Positions 1-11,721 of a DNA stretch of 64,000 bases are shown here, piece by piece. Made by a program: the position numbers and the translations under genes. Each line of letters begins with the position of its first letter. Position 1 is the stretch's first letter. The notes beneath the pieces were generated by a model that was given only the letters and a program-made list of their open reading frames with translations, did no database searches and had not been told where the DNA came from. The stretch comes from Oscillatoriales cyanobacterium (GTDB lineage Bacteria > Cyanobacteriota > Cyanobacteriia > Cyanobacteriales > Microcoleaceae): positions 18,182-82,181 of the forward strand of contig RDYN01000025.1 in the NCBI GenBank assembly GCA_004293365.1, read 5' to 3'.

Positions 1-151
1 CGCACTGCGCACCCTACATATAGAGGTTATGTGATTTATTCAGGTAAGCTGCGCACTGCGCACCCTACATATAGAGGTTATGCGATTTATTCAGGTAAGG
101 TGCGCACTGCGCACCCTACTACTACTACATATAGAGGTTATGCGATTTATT
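1..151. repeat. 51-bp tandem repeat, about three copies
   Basis: Three head-to-tail copies of a 51-base unit begin at 1, 52 and 103. Each starts with CGCACTGCGCACCCTAC and continues through a shared ATATAGAGGTTATG core. The third copy carries a short extra ACTACT stretch. The array may extend left of the window. The ACATATAGAGGTT core reappears near 33535, just before the GHKL ATPase gene. No coding potential is evident; the rest of the gap to 275 shows nothing else recognisable. Confidence 0.8.
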
Positions 152-275
152 TAATACCAAATTCGATGAATGAAACCACAAATGACGGACGAATATAATT
201 CGCTACCATACAGGCTAATTCTGCCGCCTACGCCGACTATTAGACAAGATTGCAAAAGTTTTTAATCAATTTTTG

Positions 276-339
276 GGACGCTGCTCAAAGCCCATCCCAC
301 AAGAATAAAAAGTTGTGGGATGGGCTTTGAGCAGCGTCC
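276..339. repeat. 27-bp perfect inverted repeat (long hairpin)
   Basis: Bases 276-302 and 313-339 are exact reverse complements around a 10-base loop. The hairpin lies 25 bases beyond the stop of the minus-strand methyltransferase. It lacks a T-run in that direction, so it looks more like a mobile palindromic repeat than an intrinsic terminator. The GGGATGGGC core recurs in the hairpin at 11722-11780. Confidence 0.8.
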
Positions 340-364
340 TTCCTAGCTATTTGGGGAATCTGGT

Positions 365-1129
365 CTATTTCTTGACAGCAACAACGCGAATTCGGCGATA
401 ATCTGCACTCCAATTACCATCGCGGTAAAGGGCGGGACGCAAACATTCTTCAACTCGATCGATTGCGCCCGATCGCACGAACGGTGACAAACCCGACAAA
501 AACCCGCCTGCAAACATCTCAATCCAATTTACCATACCAGCGCTACCGCCTTCTAGAGGAGTCGGGCGATCGAACAAAACCGCATAACCCACATCAAAAC
601 CGTGGTTTTCCAGCAGCAGAGCATACTCACCAATACTCGGAAAATACCAAGGATTAAGCGATTCAGGCTCCTTCAAGCCAAATTCCGACAAAACGCTCAA
701 AAGCGCGCGGGCGATCGCCCCCACATTCCCCTTACCGCCAAATTCAGCCACAAAACGCCCTCCCGGCTTCAGCGCTTTTTCCACGCAATTAATTACAGCA
801 TCCGGCTCTTTAATCCAGTGCAAAACCGCATTAGAAAACACAGCATCTAACGGCTCTTCCACGTGAAAATTCCTGCCATCCGCCACCGCAAAATTAATAT
901 CAATATAATTAGATTTAGCAGTAGAAATCATAGCCAAAGAAGAATCAATACCTTGCACAAAAGCACCACTTTCAGCAATCTTTGCAGTTAACTGTCCCGT
1001 ACCGCAACCTAAATCTACAATGCGCTCTCCAGCCTTCGGAGCAAGTAATTTTAACAGCGATTCGCCATATTGCCAAACAAAAGCGTGCTGCTCTTCGTAA
1101 AGAGCTGTGTTCCAAGATTGTTGTGACAT
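365..1129 (-). CDS. class I SAM-dependent methyltransferase
   Basis: A 254-residue protein with a complete Rossmann methyltransferase core: motif I VDLGCGTGQ at residues 38-46, the acidic motif II loop GIDSS near 60-64, an ADG motif near 83-85, and a motif IV-like stretch ending in LHW at about 95-105. Length and motifs fit the trans-aconitate/Tam-like small-molecule methyltransferases common in cyanobacteria. The substrate cannot be read from the sequence. The gene stands alone between a hairpin repeat and a GNAT gene about 95 bases upstream on the same strand. It is near the terpene locus but on the other side of a divergent LysR gene. I do not see it as the geranyl-diphosphate C-methyltransferase of 2-methylisoborneol operons. 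Confidence 0.85.
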   Translation of the reverse strand: MSQQSWNTALYEEQHAFVWQYGESLLKLLAPKAGERIVDLGCGTGQLTAKIAESGAFVQGIDSSLAMISTAKSNYIDINFAVADGRNFHVEEPLDAVFSNAVLHWIKEPDAVINCVEKALKPGGRFVAEFGGKGNVGAIARALLSVLSEFGLKEPESLNPWYFPSIGEYALLLENHGFDVGYAVLFDRPTPLEGGSAGMVNWIEMFAGGFLSGLSPFVRSGAIDRVEECLRPALYRDGNWSADYRRIRVVAVKK

Positions 1130-1225
1130 GATAATTACCCTAAATCTGCCTTCTCTGTCTTCTCTTTCTCTGTGTTCTCTGTGTTCTCTGCGGGAAAAAA
1201 AATCTTTTTCACAAAACCAATCAAA

Positions 1226-1714
1226 TTATGTATTAGCGAGTTGGGCGATCGTACTTGCATCCATCCGACAAACCCTAATATTTTCCAAAATCCGCGCTCC
1301 CTGCTTCTCATAAAAAGCAACTCCCGCTGAATTTTTAGCATTAACAGTCCATTCAATTCGCCCGCAATTTGTGGATTCAGCAATTTGTGCCAAATGTTTC
1401 AACAAAGCTGTACCGACTCCCATACCGCGCAGGGGAGCTTGCACAAATAAATCATCAAGCCACAGACAAGGCTGGGTCAACAAACTTGAATAGGTAGCAT
1501 AAAACATCGCAAATCCTACAGCAGTGCCTGCAACTTCAGCCAATACTACCCGCACTAGCGGAGGTTGACTAAATAAAGCTTGCTGCAATTGATCTGCGGT
1601 TGCTGCCAACAAATCTTTCGCTCCATCGAATTCGCTTTTTTGCGCGATAAAAGTCAGAATTAGTTCCAAGTCTGCAAGTTCGGCTTCTCTAATTTTTGTA
1701 TCCAAATTAGCCAT
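1226..1714 (-). CDS. GNAT N-acetyltransferase, diamine acetyltransferase-like
   Basis: A 162-residue single-domain GNAT protein. The acetyl-CoA pyrophosphate-binding signature RGMGVG is at residues 96-101, followed by the usual helix. A conserved aromatic in a FYEKQGA segment near 134-140 fits the C-terminal catalytic area. The FYATYSS stretch and the following LDDLFV strand resemble spermidine/spermine (SSAT-like) and other small amine acetyltransferases; this substrate guess is inference. It is divergent from the LysR gene that starts 112 bases away, a common arrangement when a LysR protein controls its neighbour. The start ATG at 1714 is preceded by an A/T-rich leader. Confidence 0.85.
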   Translation of the reverse strand: MANLDTKIREAELADLELILTFIAQKSEFDGAKDLLAATADQLQQALFSQPPLVRVVLAEVAGTAVGFAMFYATYSSLLTQPCLWLDDLFVQAPLRGMGVGTALLKHLAQIAESTNCGRIEWTVNAKNSAGVAFYEKQGARILENIRVCRMDASTIAQLANT

Positions 1715-1825
1715 TATTTAAATCTCAACTTCGACTATTAATCACTGTATTAAATACCATCATTAATGTCCAATATCTTTTCAACTAACAACTTATACTT
1801 TTAAAATATTAATGATTGGGAAGCT

Positions 1826-2716
1826 ATGGAACTGCGACATTTGCGTTACTTTATTGCCGTTGCACAGGAACTGAATTTCACTCGCGCAGCGGAAAGACTG
1901 CACATGGCTCAACCTCCGCTAAGCCAACAAATTCAGCATTTGGAGGCGGAATTGGGCTTTCAACTGTTTCGCCGCACGAAGCGGACTGTTGTGCTCACGG
2001 AAGCGGGACAGGTTTTTTTTGAGGAATCACAGAAAATTTTGCAGCAAGTCGATCGCGCCATTCTACTCGGCAAACAGACAAGTCGCGGCGAACTCGGCCA
2101 ACTCACTGTAGGCTTTGTGAGCTCCGCTGCACACAATGTAGTTCCAGCCATCTTGCAGGCGTTTCGCACTCGGTTTCCCGCCGTCAAACTCGAACTGCAC
2201 GAACTCACAACCAACGAACAGTTGCAGCGGCTGCGGGAAGGGCGCATTGATATCGGCTTCGTGCGTCCGCCGATCGAGGAAGATGGCATAAATTCCGAAA
2301 TCGTTTTTCGAGAACCTCTGATCGTGGCGCTGCCAGAAACGCATCCTAAGGCAGATTCACGCGCTGTTGTGGAATTGCGCGAACTTTCTGCCGAACCGTT
2401 CATCTTATTTCCCCGTTCCCTCGCTCCAGGATTGTACGATCCGATCGTCAGTCTGTGTCAGCAAGCCGGTTTTAGCCCGATCTGCGGTCAAGAAGCGATT
2501 CAAATGCAGACAATTATCAGCTTGGTAGCAGCCTCCATGGGGGTGGCGATCGTCCCCGCATCGATGCAAAATTTCCAGCGCAGCGGGGTTGTTTACAAAG
2601 AGTTACAAGAACCAAGTCCGATCGTCTCCATTTCTCTGATTTGGCTGAGTCATCCCACAGAGGCGGTGCTACGGTTTTTGGAGACAGCCAGAGACTTATC
2701 AAGTCTTCAATATTAG
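1826..2716 (+). CDS. LysR-family transcriptional regulator
   Basis: A 296-residue regulator of normal LysR length. The N-terminal winged helix-turn-helix occupies about residues 1-60 (MELRHLRYF, then NFTRAAERL and PLSQQIQHLE). A linker helix follows, then a periplasmic-binding-protein-like effector domain from about 90 to the end. The form of the helix-turn-helix is close to the CatM/BenM/CbbR group. The effector is unknown. It is transcribed away from the GNAT gene, so the 1715-1825 gap is the likely shared operator. Its stop is 90 bases from the convergent end of the encapsulin gene, so it is not part of that operon. Confidence 0.9.
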   Translation: MELRHLRYFIAVAQELNFTRAAERLHMAQPPLSQQIQHLEAELGFQLFRRTKRTVVLTEAGQVFFEESQKILQQVDRAILLGKQTSRGELGQLTVGFVSSAAHNVVPAILQAFRTRFPAVKLELHELTTNEQLQRLREGRIDIGFVRPPIEEDGINSEIVFREPLIVALPETHPKADSRAVVELRELSAEPFILFPRSLAPGLYDPIVSLCQQAGFSPICGQEAIQMQTIISLVAASMGVAIVPASMQNFQRSGVVYKELQEPSPIVSISLIWLSHPTEAVLRFLETARDLSSLQY

Positions 2717-2806
2717 CGATTAGAGGCGTACCGATCGATCGGCCACGGTAAAAGTCGGCGCGATCGACCTTAATCACTCATCGATTAATCCCAACCGGAA
2801 TCCCTC

Positions 2807-4213
2807 CTAGCGCCCGATTTCAACATCTTCAACGATACCAAGCGCGTCAGGTACTAGCACGGCTGCGGAGTAATATGCAGTAACAAGGTAGGACATAATG
2901 GCCTTTTCACTAATACCCATAAATCTAACAGATAGACCTGGTTGGTATTCGTCAGGTATCCCCGTTGGCTGTAAACCGATCGCGCCCCCATCTTCCTCAC
3001 CAGTACGCATCACAAGGATAGAACTGGTTTGGTTCTTGGTGATGGGTATCTTATTACAAGGAAGAATAGGTACACCGCGCCACGCAATAACTTTACTTCC
3101 GTCCATGTCGATGTTTTGTGGATAGATGCCCAAGCGGTTACACTGCCGGCCGAAGGCTGCAATAGTGCGGGGATGGGCTAGGAAGAACTTAGACTTTCTA
3201 CGGCGGGTAAGCAGTTCATCGAGGTCATCAGGTGTGGGAGGGCCGCTGCGGGGGTGAAGACGCTGTTTAAGGTCAGCATTGTGCAGTAAACCAAATTCAC
3301 GGTTGTTGATCAACTCATATTCTTGACGTTCCCGCAATGCCTCAACAGTCAGCCGCAATTGTTGTTCCATCTGATTCATCGGTTCATTATACAAATCAGC
3401 AACGCGAGTATTTATCCTTAACACAGTTTGGGCAATACTTAACTGATATTCGCGGGGGGAGAGTTCGTAGTCAACGAAAGTCCCTGGTAATTGAGTTTCT
3501 CCAGTATGTCCCGAAGATAAAGCAATGGCGGCTTCACCCTGCTTATTCTGCGGTAATTGTGCGCGAGTTATGACTCGATCGATATGAGCCTGCAAAGCGG
3601 CCGACTGGTTAAGCACTTCCCGAAACGCCTGTTGTGGTAGCGCTAATACAGTGCATCGGGTGAGGGCCTTAACGGTAAACTTCCAACTGCTTTGAGACGC
3701 GACTAAAACCTCATCGCCAAAACGATCGCCATCGGCTAACGCGCCCAATAAAGGTTCTTCTTCGTATTTGGCAATACCAAATTTATTAACTTTACCATGA
3801 GCAATTAGGAAAAGCCGATCGGCCCGCTGACCTGACTGCACTATGATGTCATCGGGTGCGAACTCCTGTTGTACAAACCGATTGGCCAAAGCGGTCAACA
3901 CTTCAATATCATCAAACCCTCGCAGCAAGGGCAATTCACAAAGTTTTTGAGGAATTACCTGCACAGTCGCGCCTGTATTGGTGAAAGTAACTCTCCCATC
4001 ACCTACGGTATAGGTCAACCGACGGTTCACCCGATAAGTACCACCTTTGATCTGCACCCACGGCAACATCTTCAACAACCACCGCGAGGTAATTTCCTGC
4101 ATTTGCGGTGCAGATTTGGTTGTCGTCGCCAAATTACGGGCTGCGGCTGTACCTAAACTCAGTTGAGGTTGCTGACCTTCAACTTCCAAACTCGAATCAT
4201 TAGAATATGTCAT
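2807..4213 (-). CDS. family 2B encapsulin shell protein with inserted cyclic-nucleotide-binding domain (copy A)
   Basis: A 468-residue protein often annotated as a Crp/Fnr-type or cyclic nucleotide-binding protein. Family 2 encapsulin hallmarks are seen. The N-arm contains [14 protein letters not shown] at about 20-33, then the [13 protein letters not shown] and YRVNRRL segments. A cNMP-binding beta-roll lies at about 95-220, and the HK97-like shell fold follows to the end ([37 protein letters not shown]). Family knowledge: such shells form icosahedral nanocompartments loaded with terpene cyclases, including 2-methylisoborneol synthase. In the phosphate-cassette region (FGDEVLV) the usual downstream arginine is not evident, so cyclic-nucleotide binding is uncertain. 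The gene is last in the cyclase-shell-shell series and is close in sequence to copy B throughout. Confidence 0.88.
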   Translation of the reverse strand: MTYSNDSSLEVEGQQPQLSLGTAAARNLATTTKSAPQMQEITSRWLLKMLPWVQIKGGTYRVNRRLTYTVGDGRVTFTNTGATVQVIPQKLCELPLLRGFDDIEVLTALANRFVQQEFAPDDIIVQSGQRADRLFLIAHGKVNKFGIAKYEEEPLLGALADGDRFGDEVLVASQSSWKFTVKALTRCTVLALPQQAFREVLNQSAALQAHIDRVITRAQLPQNKQGEAAIALSSGHTGETQLPGTFVDYELSPREYQLSIAQTVLRINTRVADLYNEPMNQMEQQLRLTVEALRERQEYELINNREFGLLHNADLKQRLHPRSGPPTPDDLDELLTRRRKSKFFLAHPRTIAAFGRQCNRLGIYPQNIDMDGSKVIAWRGVPILPCNKIPITKNQTSSILVMRTGEEDGGAIGLQPTGIPDEYQPGLSVRFMGISEKAIMSYLVTAYYSAAVLVPDALGIVEDVEIGR

Positions 4214-4566
4214 TACCTCATCCTTTACTTACTAACAAAAATACCCGCTCTAATAGGTGATATCGTCATGTCCGGTCTATCGACCACTATAAAATTGGTT
4301 CGTAGTGCGGACTTAAGTCCGCAACAAGCGAGCGGACTTAAGTCCGCACTACAAACGGTTTTTTATGGTAATCGACCGGACATGATATGAGAGCTTAAGG
4401 CGATTTTTTTGTCAATAATTACTGTATTTAACGCTTAAAAGAGAGCGTAATTACCGATCGACAAAAATCATTTACCTTAACCTCTCAGCACCAATAGACC
4501 TCTCCAAATAAGCAAGTTTTGAACAGGCAGGATGCCTGTTCCACAATAAATATGGTCGAGGTCTAA
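4214..4566. other. intergenic gap between the two shell genes
   Basis: This 353-base gap has no gene. It holds a palindromic repeat element (4266-4385) and an A/T-rich stretch at 4400-4500. Distance and hairpins suggest that the second shell gene may have its own promoter or be expressed at a different level from the first. Confidence 0.6.
4266..4385. repeat. nested palindromic MITE-like element
   Basis: The outer arms TCATGTCCGGTC (4266-4277) and GACCGGACATGA (4374-4385) are exact reverse complements. Inside them sit arms of the GTAGTGCGGACTTAAGTCCGC type that are also complementary. The outer GGACATGATAT end recurs beside a similar element at about 14290, so this is one of a dispersed family. 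Confidence 0.75.
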
Positions 4567-5976
4567 TTAACGACCGACTTCTACATCTTCGAGGATGCCG
4601 AGGGCGTCAGGTACTAGGACGGCTGCGGAGTAGTAAGCTGTGATGAGATAAGACATAATTGCCTTTTCGCTGATGCCCATGAAGCGGACAGACAAGCTAG
4701 GTTGATATTCGTCAGGGATACCAGTTTGATGTAAACCGATAACGCCTTGTTTTTCAAGACCTGTGCGGAGTAAGAGGATAGAACTGGTGCGGGTATTTGT
4801 GATGGGGATCTTGTTGCAGGGAAAGATCGGTACACCACGCCAAGCCGGAACTTGTTGGCCGCCCATGTCAATGCTTTGTGGATAGATCCCTATGCGATTG
4901 CACTCGCGAGCAAAGGCAGCGATCGTGCGGGGATGAGCCAGGAAGAATCCTGGGTCTTTCCATACCGTAGCCAGCAATTCGTCCATGTCGTCCGGCGTAG
5001 GTGCGCCACTGCTGCTGTAGATGCGTTGTTTGAGGTCAGCGTTATGCAGCAACCCAAATTCGGGGTTGTTGATCATTTCGTGTTCTTGACGTTCCCGTAA
5101 TGCCTCAACAGTCAGACGCAATTGTTGCTCGGTCTGATTCATCGGTTCATTGTACAGATCCGCAACGCGGGTACTGATCCGCAACACGGTTTGGGCAATG
5201 CTCAAATCATATTGGCGGGGTGAAAGGTCGTAATCTACGAAAGTACCAGGTAACTCAGTCTCGCCGCGATGACCCGCAGATACATTAATAGCAGCTTCAC
5301 CTTCTGTAGTTTGTGGCTGGCACAGGAGGGAACGGAACTTATCAACCTGAGTTTGTAAAGCTTCGGACTGGTTAAGGATTTGCTCAAACGCCTGTTGAGG
5401 TAATGCTAATACAATACATCTGGTAAGAGCTTTGAGGGTATACTGCCAGGTGTCTTGAGACTCTACCAGAGACTCATCGCCGAAACGATCGCCATCAGCG
5501 AGTACATCTAAAACAACCTGCTCGTCATACTTGCCAAGACCAATCTTGTTAACTTTACCACGGGCGATCAATAATACTCGATCGGCTGCTTGACCTATTT
5601 CAACGATCGTGTCCCCGGCGGCGTACTCTTCCTGCACAAACTGCTTCGCCAACGCAGTTAAAACTTCCGTGTCCTCAAACCCTCTCAGCAATGGCAACTC
5701 AGTAAGTTCTTGGGGAATTACTTGTACAGTTGCGCCAGTATTTGTGAAAGTAATTCTCCCATCACCTACGGTATAACTTAAACGACGGTTAACTCGATAT
5801 ACACCACCCTTTGTTTGCACCCACGGCAAGAGTTTCAACAACCACCGCGAGGTAATTTCCTGCATCTGCGGTACAGATTTGGTGGTCGTCGCCAAATTAC
5901 GGGCCGCTGCTGTACTTAAACTCAACTGAGGCTGCTGATTCTCAACATCTGAACCCGAATCATTGGAATAGGTCAT
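4567..5976 (-). CDS. family 2B encapsulin shell protein with inserted cyclic-nucleotide-binding domain (copy B)
   Basis: A 469-residue paralogue of the shell gene at 2807-4213, with the same domain order: N-arm [16 protein letters not shown] near 18-33, cNMP-binding insertion at about 95-220, and HK97-type shell domain to the C terminus. The two proteins align without large gaps and differ mostly inside the cNMP domain and the linker after it. Two-shell family 2B loci are known, and cyanobacterial 2-methylisoborneol operons carry two such genes around the synthase (named cnbA and cnbB there). Mixed two-component shells are therefore plausible; this is inference. It lies 155 bases downstream of the terpene cyclase, on the same strand, behind a strong hairpin. 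Confidence 0.88.
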   Translation of the reverse strand: MTYSNDSGSDVENQQPQLSLSTAAARNLATTTKSVPQMQEITSRWLLKLLPWVQTKGGVYRVNRRLSYTVGDGRITFTNTGATVQVIPQELTELPLLRGFEDTEVLTALAKQFVQEEYAAGDTIVEIGQAADRVLLIARGKVNKIGLGKYDEQVVLDVLADGDRFGDESLVESQDTWQYTLKALTRCIVLALPQQAFEQILNQSEALQTQVDKFRSLLCQPQTTEGEAAINVSAGHRGETELPGTFVDYDLSPRQYDLSIAQTVLRISTRVADLYNEPMNQTEQQLRLTVEALRERQEHEMINNPEFGLLHNADLKQRIYSSSGAPTPDDMDELLATVWKDPGFFLAHPRTIAAFARECNRIGIYPQSIDMGGQQVPAWRGVPIFPCNKIPITNTRTSSILLLRTGLEKQGVIGLHQTGIPDEYQPSLSVRFMGISEKAIMSYLITAYYSAAVLVPDALGILEDVEVGR

Positions 5977-6059
5977 AAACTAATTCTTCACTTTCTAGTT
6001 ACTCAAAAAACAACTTGGTTTTACTTGACCGAATGGCGAGCGACAAAAACCGAAGTCAA

Positions 6060-6126
6060 CAAGACAGATTGTCTTGTAAAAATAGACAATCGAATTGTAT
6101 CTTTGACAAAAAGATACAATTCGATT
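6060..6126 (-). terminator. hairpins between the cyclase and shell genes
   Basis: Bases 6088-6104 and 6110-6126 form a perfect 17-bp stem with a 5-base loop. It starts 5 bases past the cyclase stop, and on the minus strand a short T-run follows. A second 7-bp stem (6060-6066 with 6070-6076) lies next to it. A partial terminator or mRNA-end stabiliser that sets the shell-to-cargo ratio is a reasonable reading; function is inferred. Confidence 0.6.
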
Positions 6127-6131
6127 GAAAT

Positions 6132-8383
<2,252 letters not shown>

Positions 8384-9313
8384 ATGGTATTTGCAGCAAC
8401 AGAAATGGATTCGTCTCAACCGGAATCCGCTTTCGACTTATCTACTTACCTAGTCGAACAGAAAAAGGCGATAGAGGTAGCTCTCGACAGTGCGATCCAG
8501 GTCATCTACCCAGAGAAAATTTACGAAGCCATGCGCTACTCACTGCTAGCAGGGGGCAAACGGCTTCGTCCGATCCTGTGTCTTGCAGGGTGCGAAATCG
8601 CCGGTGGCACTTCCCAAATGGCAATGCCCACAGCTTGCGCTTTGGAAATGATCCACACCATGTCGCTAATTCACGACGATTTGCCCGCAATGGACAATGA
8701 TGACTACCGGCGCGGCAAACTGACAAACCACAAAGTCTACGGCGAAGATATCGCCATTTTGGCCGGCGATGGTTTGTTGAGCTATGCTTTTGAATTTATC
8801 GCCACTCAAACTCAGAACGTACCCCCCCAACAGGTGTTGCAGACGATCGCCCATTTGGCGCGCGCGTCCGGCGCTCCTGGACTCGTAGGCGGTCAGGTAC
8901 TTGACCTGGAATCGGAAGGATTGAAAGATGTTTCTATAGAAACTTTGACCTACATTCACGCTCACAAAACCGGCGCGCTGTTAGAAGCCTGCGTGGTTTG
9001 TGGGGCAATTCTGGCTGGCGCGTCGGCTGCGGATTTGCAGCGTTTGTCTCGTTTTGCCAAGAATATTGGGCTGGCTTTCCAGATAATTGATGACATTCTG
9101 GATATTACTGCTACTGCCGAAGAATTGGGCAAAACCGCTGGCAAAGATGTTCAAGCCGGAAAGGTGACTTATCCTAGTTTGTGGGGAATTGAGGAGTCAA
9201 GGCGTCAAGCTAAACAACTTGTTGCTGATGCTAAGGCTCAATTGACAGTGTTTGGGAATAAAGCCCAACCGCTATTGGCGATCGCCGATTTTATTACCAG
9301 CCGCAGTAACTAG
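8384..9313 (+). CDS. crtE: geranylgeranyl/farnesyl diphosphate synthase
   Basis: A trans-prenyl diphosphate synthase that condenses isopentenyl diphosphate with allylic diphosphates to feed carotenoids, chlorophyll phytol and quinones. The first aspartate-rich motif ([11 protein letters not shown], about 8671-8704) and the second (IIDDILDIT, about 9082-9108) are intact, as is the GGKRLRP substrate loop. I place the start at 8384 ([11 protein letters not shown]), giving 309 residues, the usual cyanobacterial CrtE length. An earlier in-frame ATG at 8273 would add 37 residues that look unconserved. The divergent PAP2 gene follows 14 bases later, a common cyanobacterial pairing. It could supply substrate to the neighbouring cyclase, but it is probably the housekeeping enzyme rather than a cargo gene. 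Confidence 0.92.
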   Translation: MVFAATEMDSSQPESAFDLSTYLVEQKKAIEVALDSAIQVIYPEKIYEAMRYSLLAGGKRLRPILCLAGCEIAGGTSQMAMPTACALEMIHTMSLIHDDLPAMDNDDYRRGKLTNHKVYGEDIAILAGDGLLSYAFEFIATQTQNVPPQQVLQTIAHLARASGAPGLVGGQVLDLESEGLKDVSIETLTYIHAHKTGALLEACVVCGAILAGASAADLQRLSRFAKNIGLAFQIIDDILDITATAEELGKTAGKDVQAGKVTYPSLWGIEESRRQAKQLVADAKAQLTVFGNKAQPLLAIADFITSRSN

Positions 9314-9327
9314 AAATACTAAAGAAT

Positions 9328-9786
9328 ATGCAGGAAATTTGCAGCGGCATCTTAAACAATCATGTACTGATAGTTGCTTTGATCGCTTGTCTGTCGGCTC
9401 AAATCATTAAATTGCCGATCGAATTAATCAAAAATCGCAAGTTTAATTTGCGGTATTTAGTAACAACTGGCGGAATGCCCAGCTCTCACTCATCTTTTGT
9501 GGGCGCTTTGGCTGCGGGAGTCGGACAAACGATGGGATGGGAAAGTCCAGAATTTGCGATCGCAGCCATTTTTGCAATTATTGTCATGTACGACGCTGCT
9601 GGAGTCCGCCAAGCAGCAGGCAAGCAAGCTCAAATCCTCAACCAAATTATTGACGAGTTTTTTGAGGAAGACCACAACTTTAATGAGGCTCGCCTGAAAG
9701 AGTTGCTGGGACACACTCCTTTTCAAGTGTTCGTCGGTTTGGGGCTGGGAATCGCTATTTCTTGGATCGCAGGGCCTGCATATTAG
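9328..9786 (+). CDS. divergent PAP2 family membrane protein
   Basis: A 152-residue membrane protein of the divergent PAP2 (DUF212) family, related to acid phosphatase/vanadium haloperoxidase proteins. Conserved family segments are seen: GGMPSSHSS at 48-56 and YDAAGVRQAAGKQ at 88-100. Hydrophobic stretches are near 13-30, 55-70, 76-90 and 134-150. The gene is 14 bases downstream of crtE and surely co-transcribed. The family is thought to act on phosphorylated lipids, and prenyl-phosphate handling would fit the pairing, but this is inference. Confidence 0.9.
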   Translation: MQEICSGILNNHVLIVALIACLSAQIIKLPIELIKNRKFNLRYLVTTGGMPSSHSSFVGALAAGVGQTMGWESPEFAIAAIFAIIVMYDAAGVRQAAGKQAQILNQIIDEFFEEDHNFNEARLKELLGHTPFQVFVGLGLGIAISWIAGPAY

Positions 9787-9860
9787 TTACTGGTTATTAG
9801 TTATTGGTTATTGGTTGTTACAATCAACAACTAACAAAGAACAACTAACAACCAACTAAT
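9786..9860. repeat. short degenerate repeats (TTAGTTATTGG / CAACTAACAA type)
   Basis: The gap between convergent genes consists of short degenerate repeats of TTAGTTATTGG and AACAACTAAC units, capable of weak pairing. They resemble the short tandem repeats seen elsewhere in the window. Confidence 0.6.
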
Positions 9861-9862
9861 AA

Positions 9863-10366
9863 CTACTGACCAAATTCAGCTTGCAGTAAGTCGTCGTTGT
9901 CATCGGCGATGGTGGCGACAATAGTAATCACCCGAGAAATTTCCCCGGTGGAGATTTCGGCTATCGTCCGAGTCGATACTACCGCAACTTGGTTGTCAAC
10001 GATCGCAAAATGAGATTCTAAAGTAGCCAGCCAATTCATTTCTAGCAGTTTCCGCATTAATTCAGCTTCATTCTTTGCCGGCAACTGAAGCACAAAAGCC
10101 CAAACAGTCAAAGTGTCATTTTCGGTTTCGCCCGTGAGTTGCACGAACACTTCAACGCTGCCGTACTTAAATTTCCAAAGATGTCCGCCAGCTTCATTTT
10201 GACCGACCATCACTTTTTGGTCTACAGCCATGCTGGCAATCACAGTTTCAATTTCTTCGGCATAGCTCACTGCTGTGGCTTTTTCGACCTGCTCGGAGGC
10301 GATCGCGCTTTCGCTAGATAGGCTTTCTGCGGAAGCTGTTTGTAGGTTCGGCTCGCTGTTAGTCAT
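9863..10366 (-). CDS. YbjN domain-containing protein
   Basis: A 167-residue cytosolic protein. The first 40 residues are a low-complexity Ser/Ala/Glu-rich lead. A YbjN-like fold follows from about residue 42 to 160, with alternating strands around GHLWKFKYGSVEVFVQL and a central helix with NEAELMRKLLEMNW. YbjN proteins are structurally related to type III secretion chaperones, and no biochemical role is established for the cyanobacterial ones. The gene is convergent with crtE and the PAP2 gene and stands alone. Its upstream flank holds the GAAACCCGGTTTC repeat cluster. Confidence 0.8.
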   Translation of the reverse strand: MTNSEPNLQTASAESLSSESAIASEQVEKATAVSYAEEIETVIASMAVDQKVMVGQNEAGGHLWKFKYGSVEVFVQLTGETENDTLTVWAFVLQLPAKNEAELMRKLLEMNWLATLESHFAIVDNQVAVVSTRTIAEISTGEISRVITIVATIADDNDDLLQAEFGQ

Positions 10367-10454
10367 GGTTGTGATTTGACGGACACTTTTCCACTAATCA
10401 GTGTACTTCCTACAGGTTGAGATTGTAGATTTAAAATCTTGGATTCGCCCAGAG

Positions 10455-10656
10455 TATCAGAAACCCCGTTTCTCTAGTTTTGTTGCATCCGAGAAACCCA
10501 GAAACCGGGTTTCTCTCCACAGACTCAGCATCAAAGCCCAAATCTCCAGAAACCCGGTTTCTCGCGGCCGCTTTGCATCCGAGAAACCCAGAAACCGGGT
10601 TTCTCTCCTCCAGACTCAGCATCAAAGCCCAAATCTCCAGAAACCCGGTTTCTCTA
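10455..10656. repeat. cluster of GAAACCCGGTTTC palindromes with a 90-bp tandem duplication
   Basis: At least five copies of a palindromic unit centred on AAACCGGGTTT occur here in both orientations. A longer unit beginning GCATCCGAGAAACCC at 10485 repeats at 10575 (period 90). The array runs into the stop codon of the ferritin-like gene. The same palindrome recurs at about 14330-14400, 39057-39125, 46978-47125, 51475-51505, 58918-58975 and 60338-60405. Confidence 0.85.
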
Positions 10657-11565
10657 GCTTTGTTGACTCGGCTTAGTCGCGGCCGGCTTCTTCTGGGTAT
10701 TATTCATGCCATTGAGGAACATCGGCACAAATTTCTCCACAAAGGCCTGCGGGTCTCGGTTCCAGGCCCGTTGAGCTACATCGACTCTGGTCATTTGCAA
10801 ATCGGGGGCGAGCAAGGTTGCCGGCAAGCGTTCCATCAGATATTGCGGGCGTTCCCACATGGGCATCGTGTTAGCAATGTCCACGAGACGGGTGACGCGA
10901 CGCAGTTCTGCTCCCAGCATGATATCCATTCCCGATGCAAATGCTGCTTGTTCGATCGCCGCATACTTGCGTTTCGCCTGTTCCACCTTCTCGCGGTGTG
11001 CCGGACTCTTCGCAGCAATTGCACCCAGCCAGCGGTTGCCCCAGCGGACGTGACCAGCTTCTTCGGGAAAAATCTTTTCGATGGTTTCGCGGATTTTGAC
11101 GTTTTCGTCGGTTTGGGGAGCATTTTTGAGGGCGTGGATGTGCGCTGAGAAATACTCGCATCCCCGCTTCTCGGTGACATTAATCGCCGCTAGGGAAGAA
11201 ATTACAAAATCTTCGCGGTCTTTGGTAGGGTCTTTTTGGTCGCTGTCGAGCAACCTTTCAAATTCGTCAATGTAGGAGACTCCCGGCGGCGTTCCTACCT
11301 TCTCGCCGATGTCTACCAGCAAGTCGGTAAGCCACATGGCGTGTCGCGCTTCGTCCGAGATATGCCGGGAAAGATCCCGCACGAGTTCGGCCGGTTCGCC
11401 GTCTAGCTGTTCGATCAAGTCGGTGAGGTCTTTGCAACTGCGCTGTTCGCTGAAGCGGTAGCGGTTGAGGGTGATCAGGTGGATTTCGCGATCGCGCACC
11501 ACTTGACTTAAAATCTCGCGCGCTCCCATACCGTTGCGTAGCTTGCGGGGATAGGCAACTGTCAT
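10654..11565 (-). CDS. ferritin-like diiron protein
   Basis: About 303 residues from the ATG at 11565; an in-frame start at 11622 would add 19 poorly conserved residues. Two ExxH motifs typical of ferritin-like four-helix diiron centres are seen, E72-A-R-H75 and E169-A-G-H172. E40 and E132 are candidate remaining carboxylate ligands. The protein continues as helices to about 260 and ends in a Lys/Thr/Ser-rich tail. Which reaction it performs (hydroxylation, peroxide or metal handling) cannot be told from the sequence. The terminal codons overlap the palindrome cluster, so the extreme C terminus may be recent. Confidence 0.78.
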   Translation of the reverse strand: MTVAYPRKLRNGMGAREILSQVVRDREIHLITLNRYRFSEQRSCKDLTDLIEQLDGEPAELVRDLSRHISDEARHAMWLTDLLVDIGEKVGTPPGVSYIDEFERLLDSDQKDPTKDREDFVISSLAAINVTEKRGCEYFSAHIHALKNAPQTDENVKIRETIEKIFPEEAGHVRWGNRWLGAIAAKSPAHREKVEQAKRKYAAIEQAAFASGMDIMLGAELRRVTRLVDIANTMPMWERPQYLMERLPATLLAPDLQMTRVDVAQRAWNRDPQAFVEKFVPMFLNGMNNTQKKPAATKPSQQS

Positions 11566-11721
11566 GCTTTTATGTTGTTTTGTAAAGATACCTATATAAG
11601 TGTAACGCAGTTTTTTGGACAACCAATTGCCTCACCAGGCAGAAAGTTTTTGTCAGCTTTTGGCAAAGATCGATAGTTGAATGTTTTGCCAAGGAATGAG
11701 AATTAAATAATTTACACATAT

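Noticed and set aside
276-339. Intrinsic terminator of the methyltransferase gene
   Set aside because: Stem is strong but no T-run follows in the needed direction, and the sequence recurs elsewhere as a repeat.
365-1129. Methyltransferase as the geranyl-diphosphate methyltransferase of a 2-MIB pathway
   Set aside because: Motifs fit the Tam-like group, and it is separated from the cyclase operon by a divergent LysR gene and convergent ends.
10455-10656. A CRISPR array
   Set aside because: The repeats are short palindromes in both orientations with irregular spacing and a duplicated block, with no unique spacers and no cas genes.
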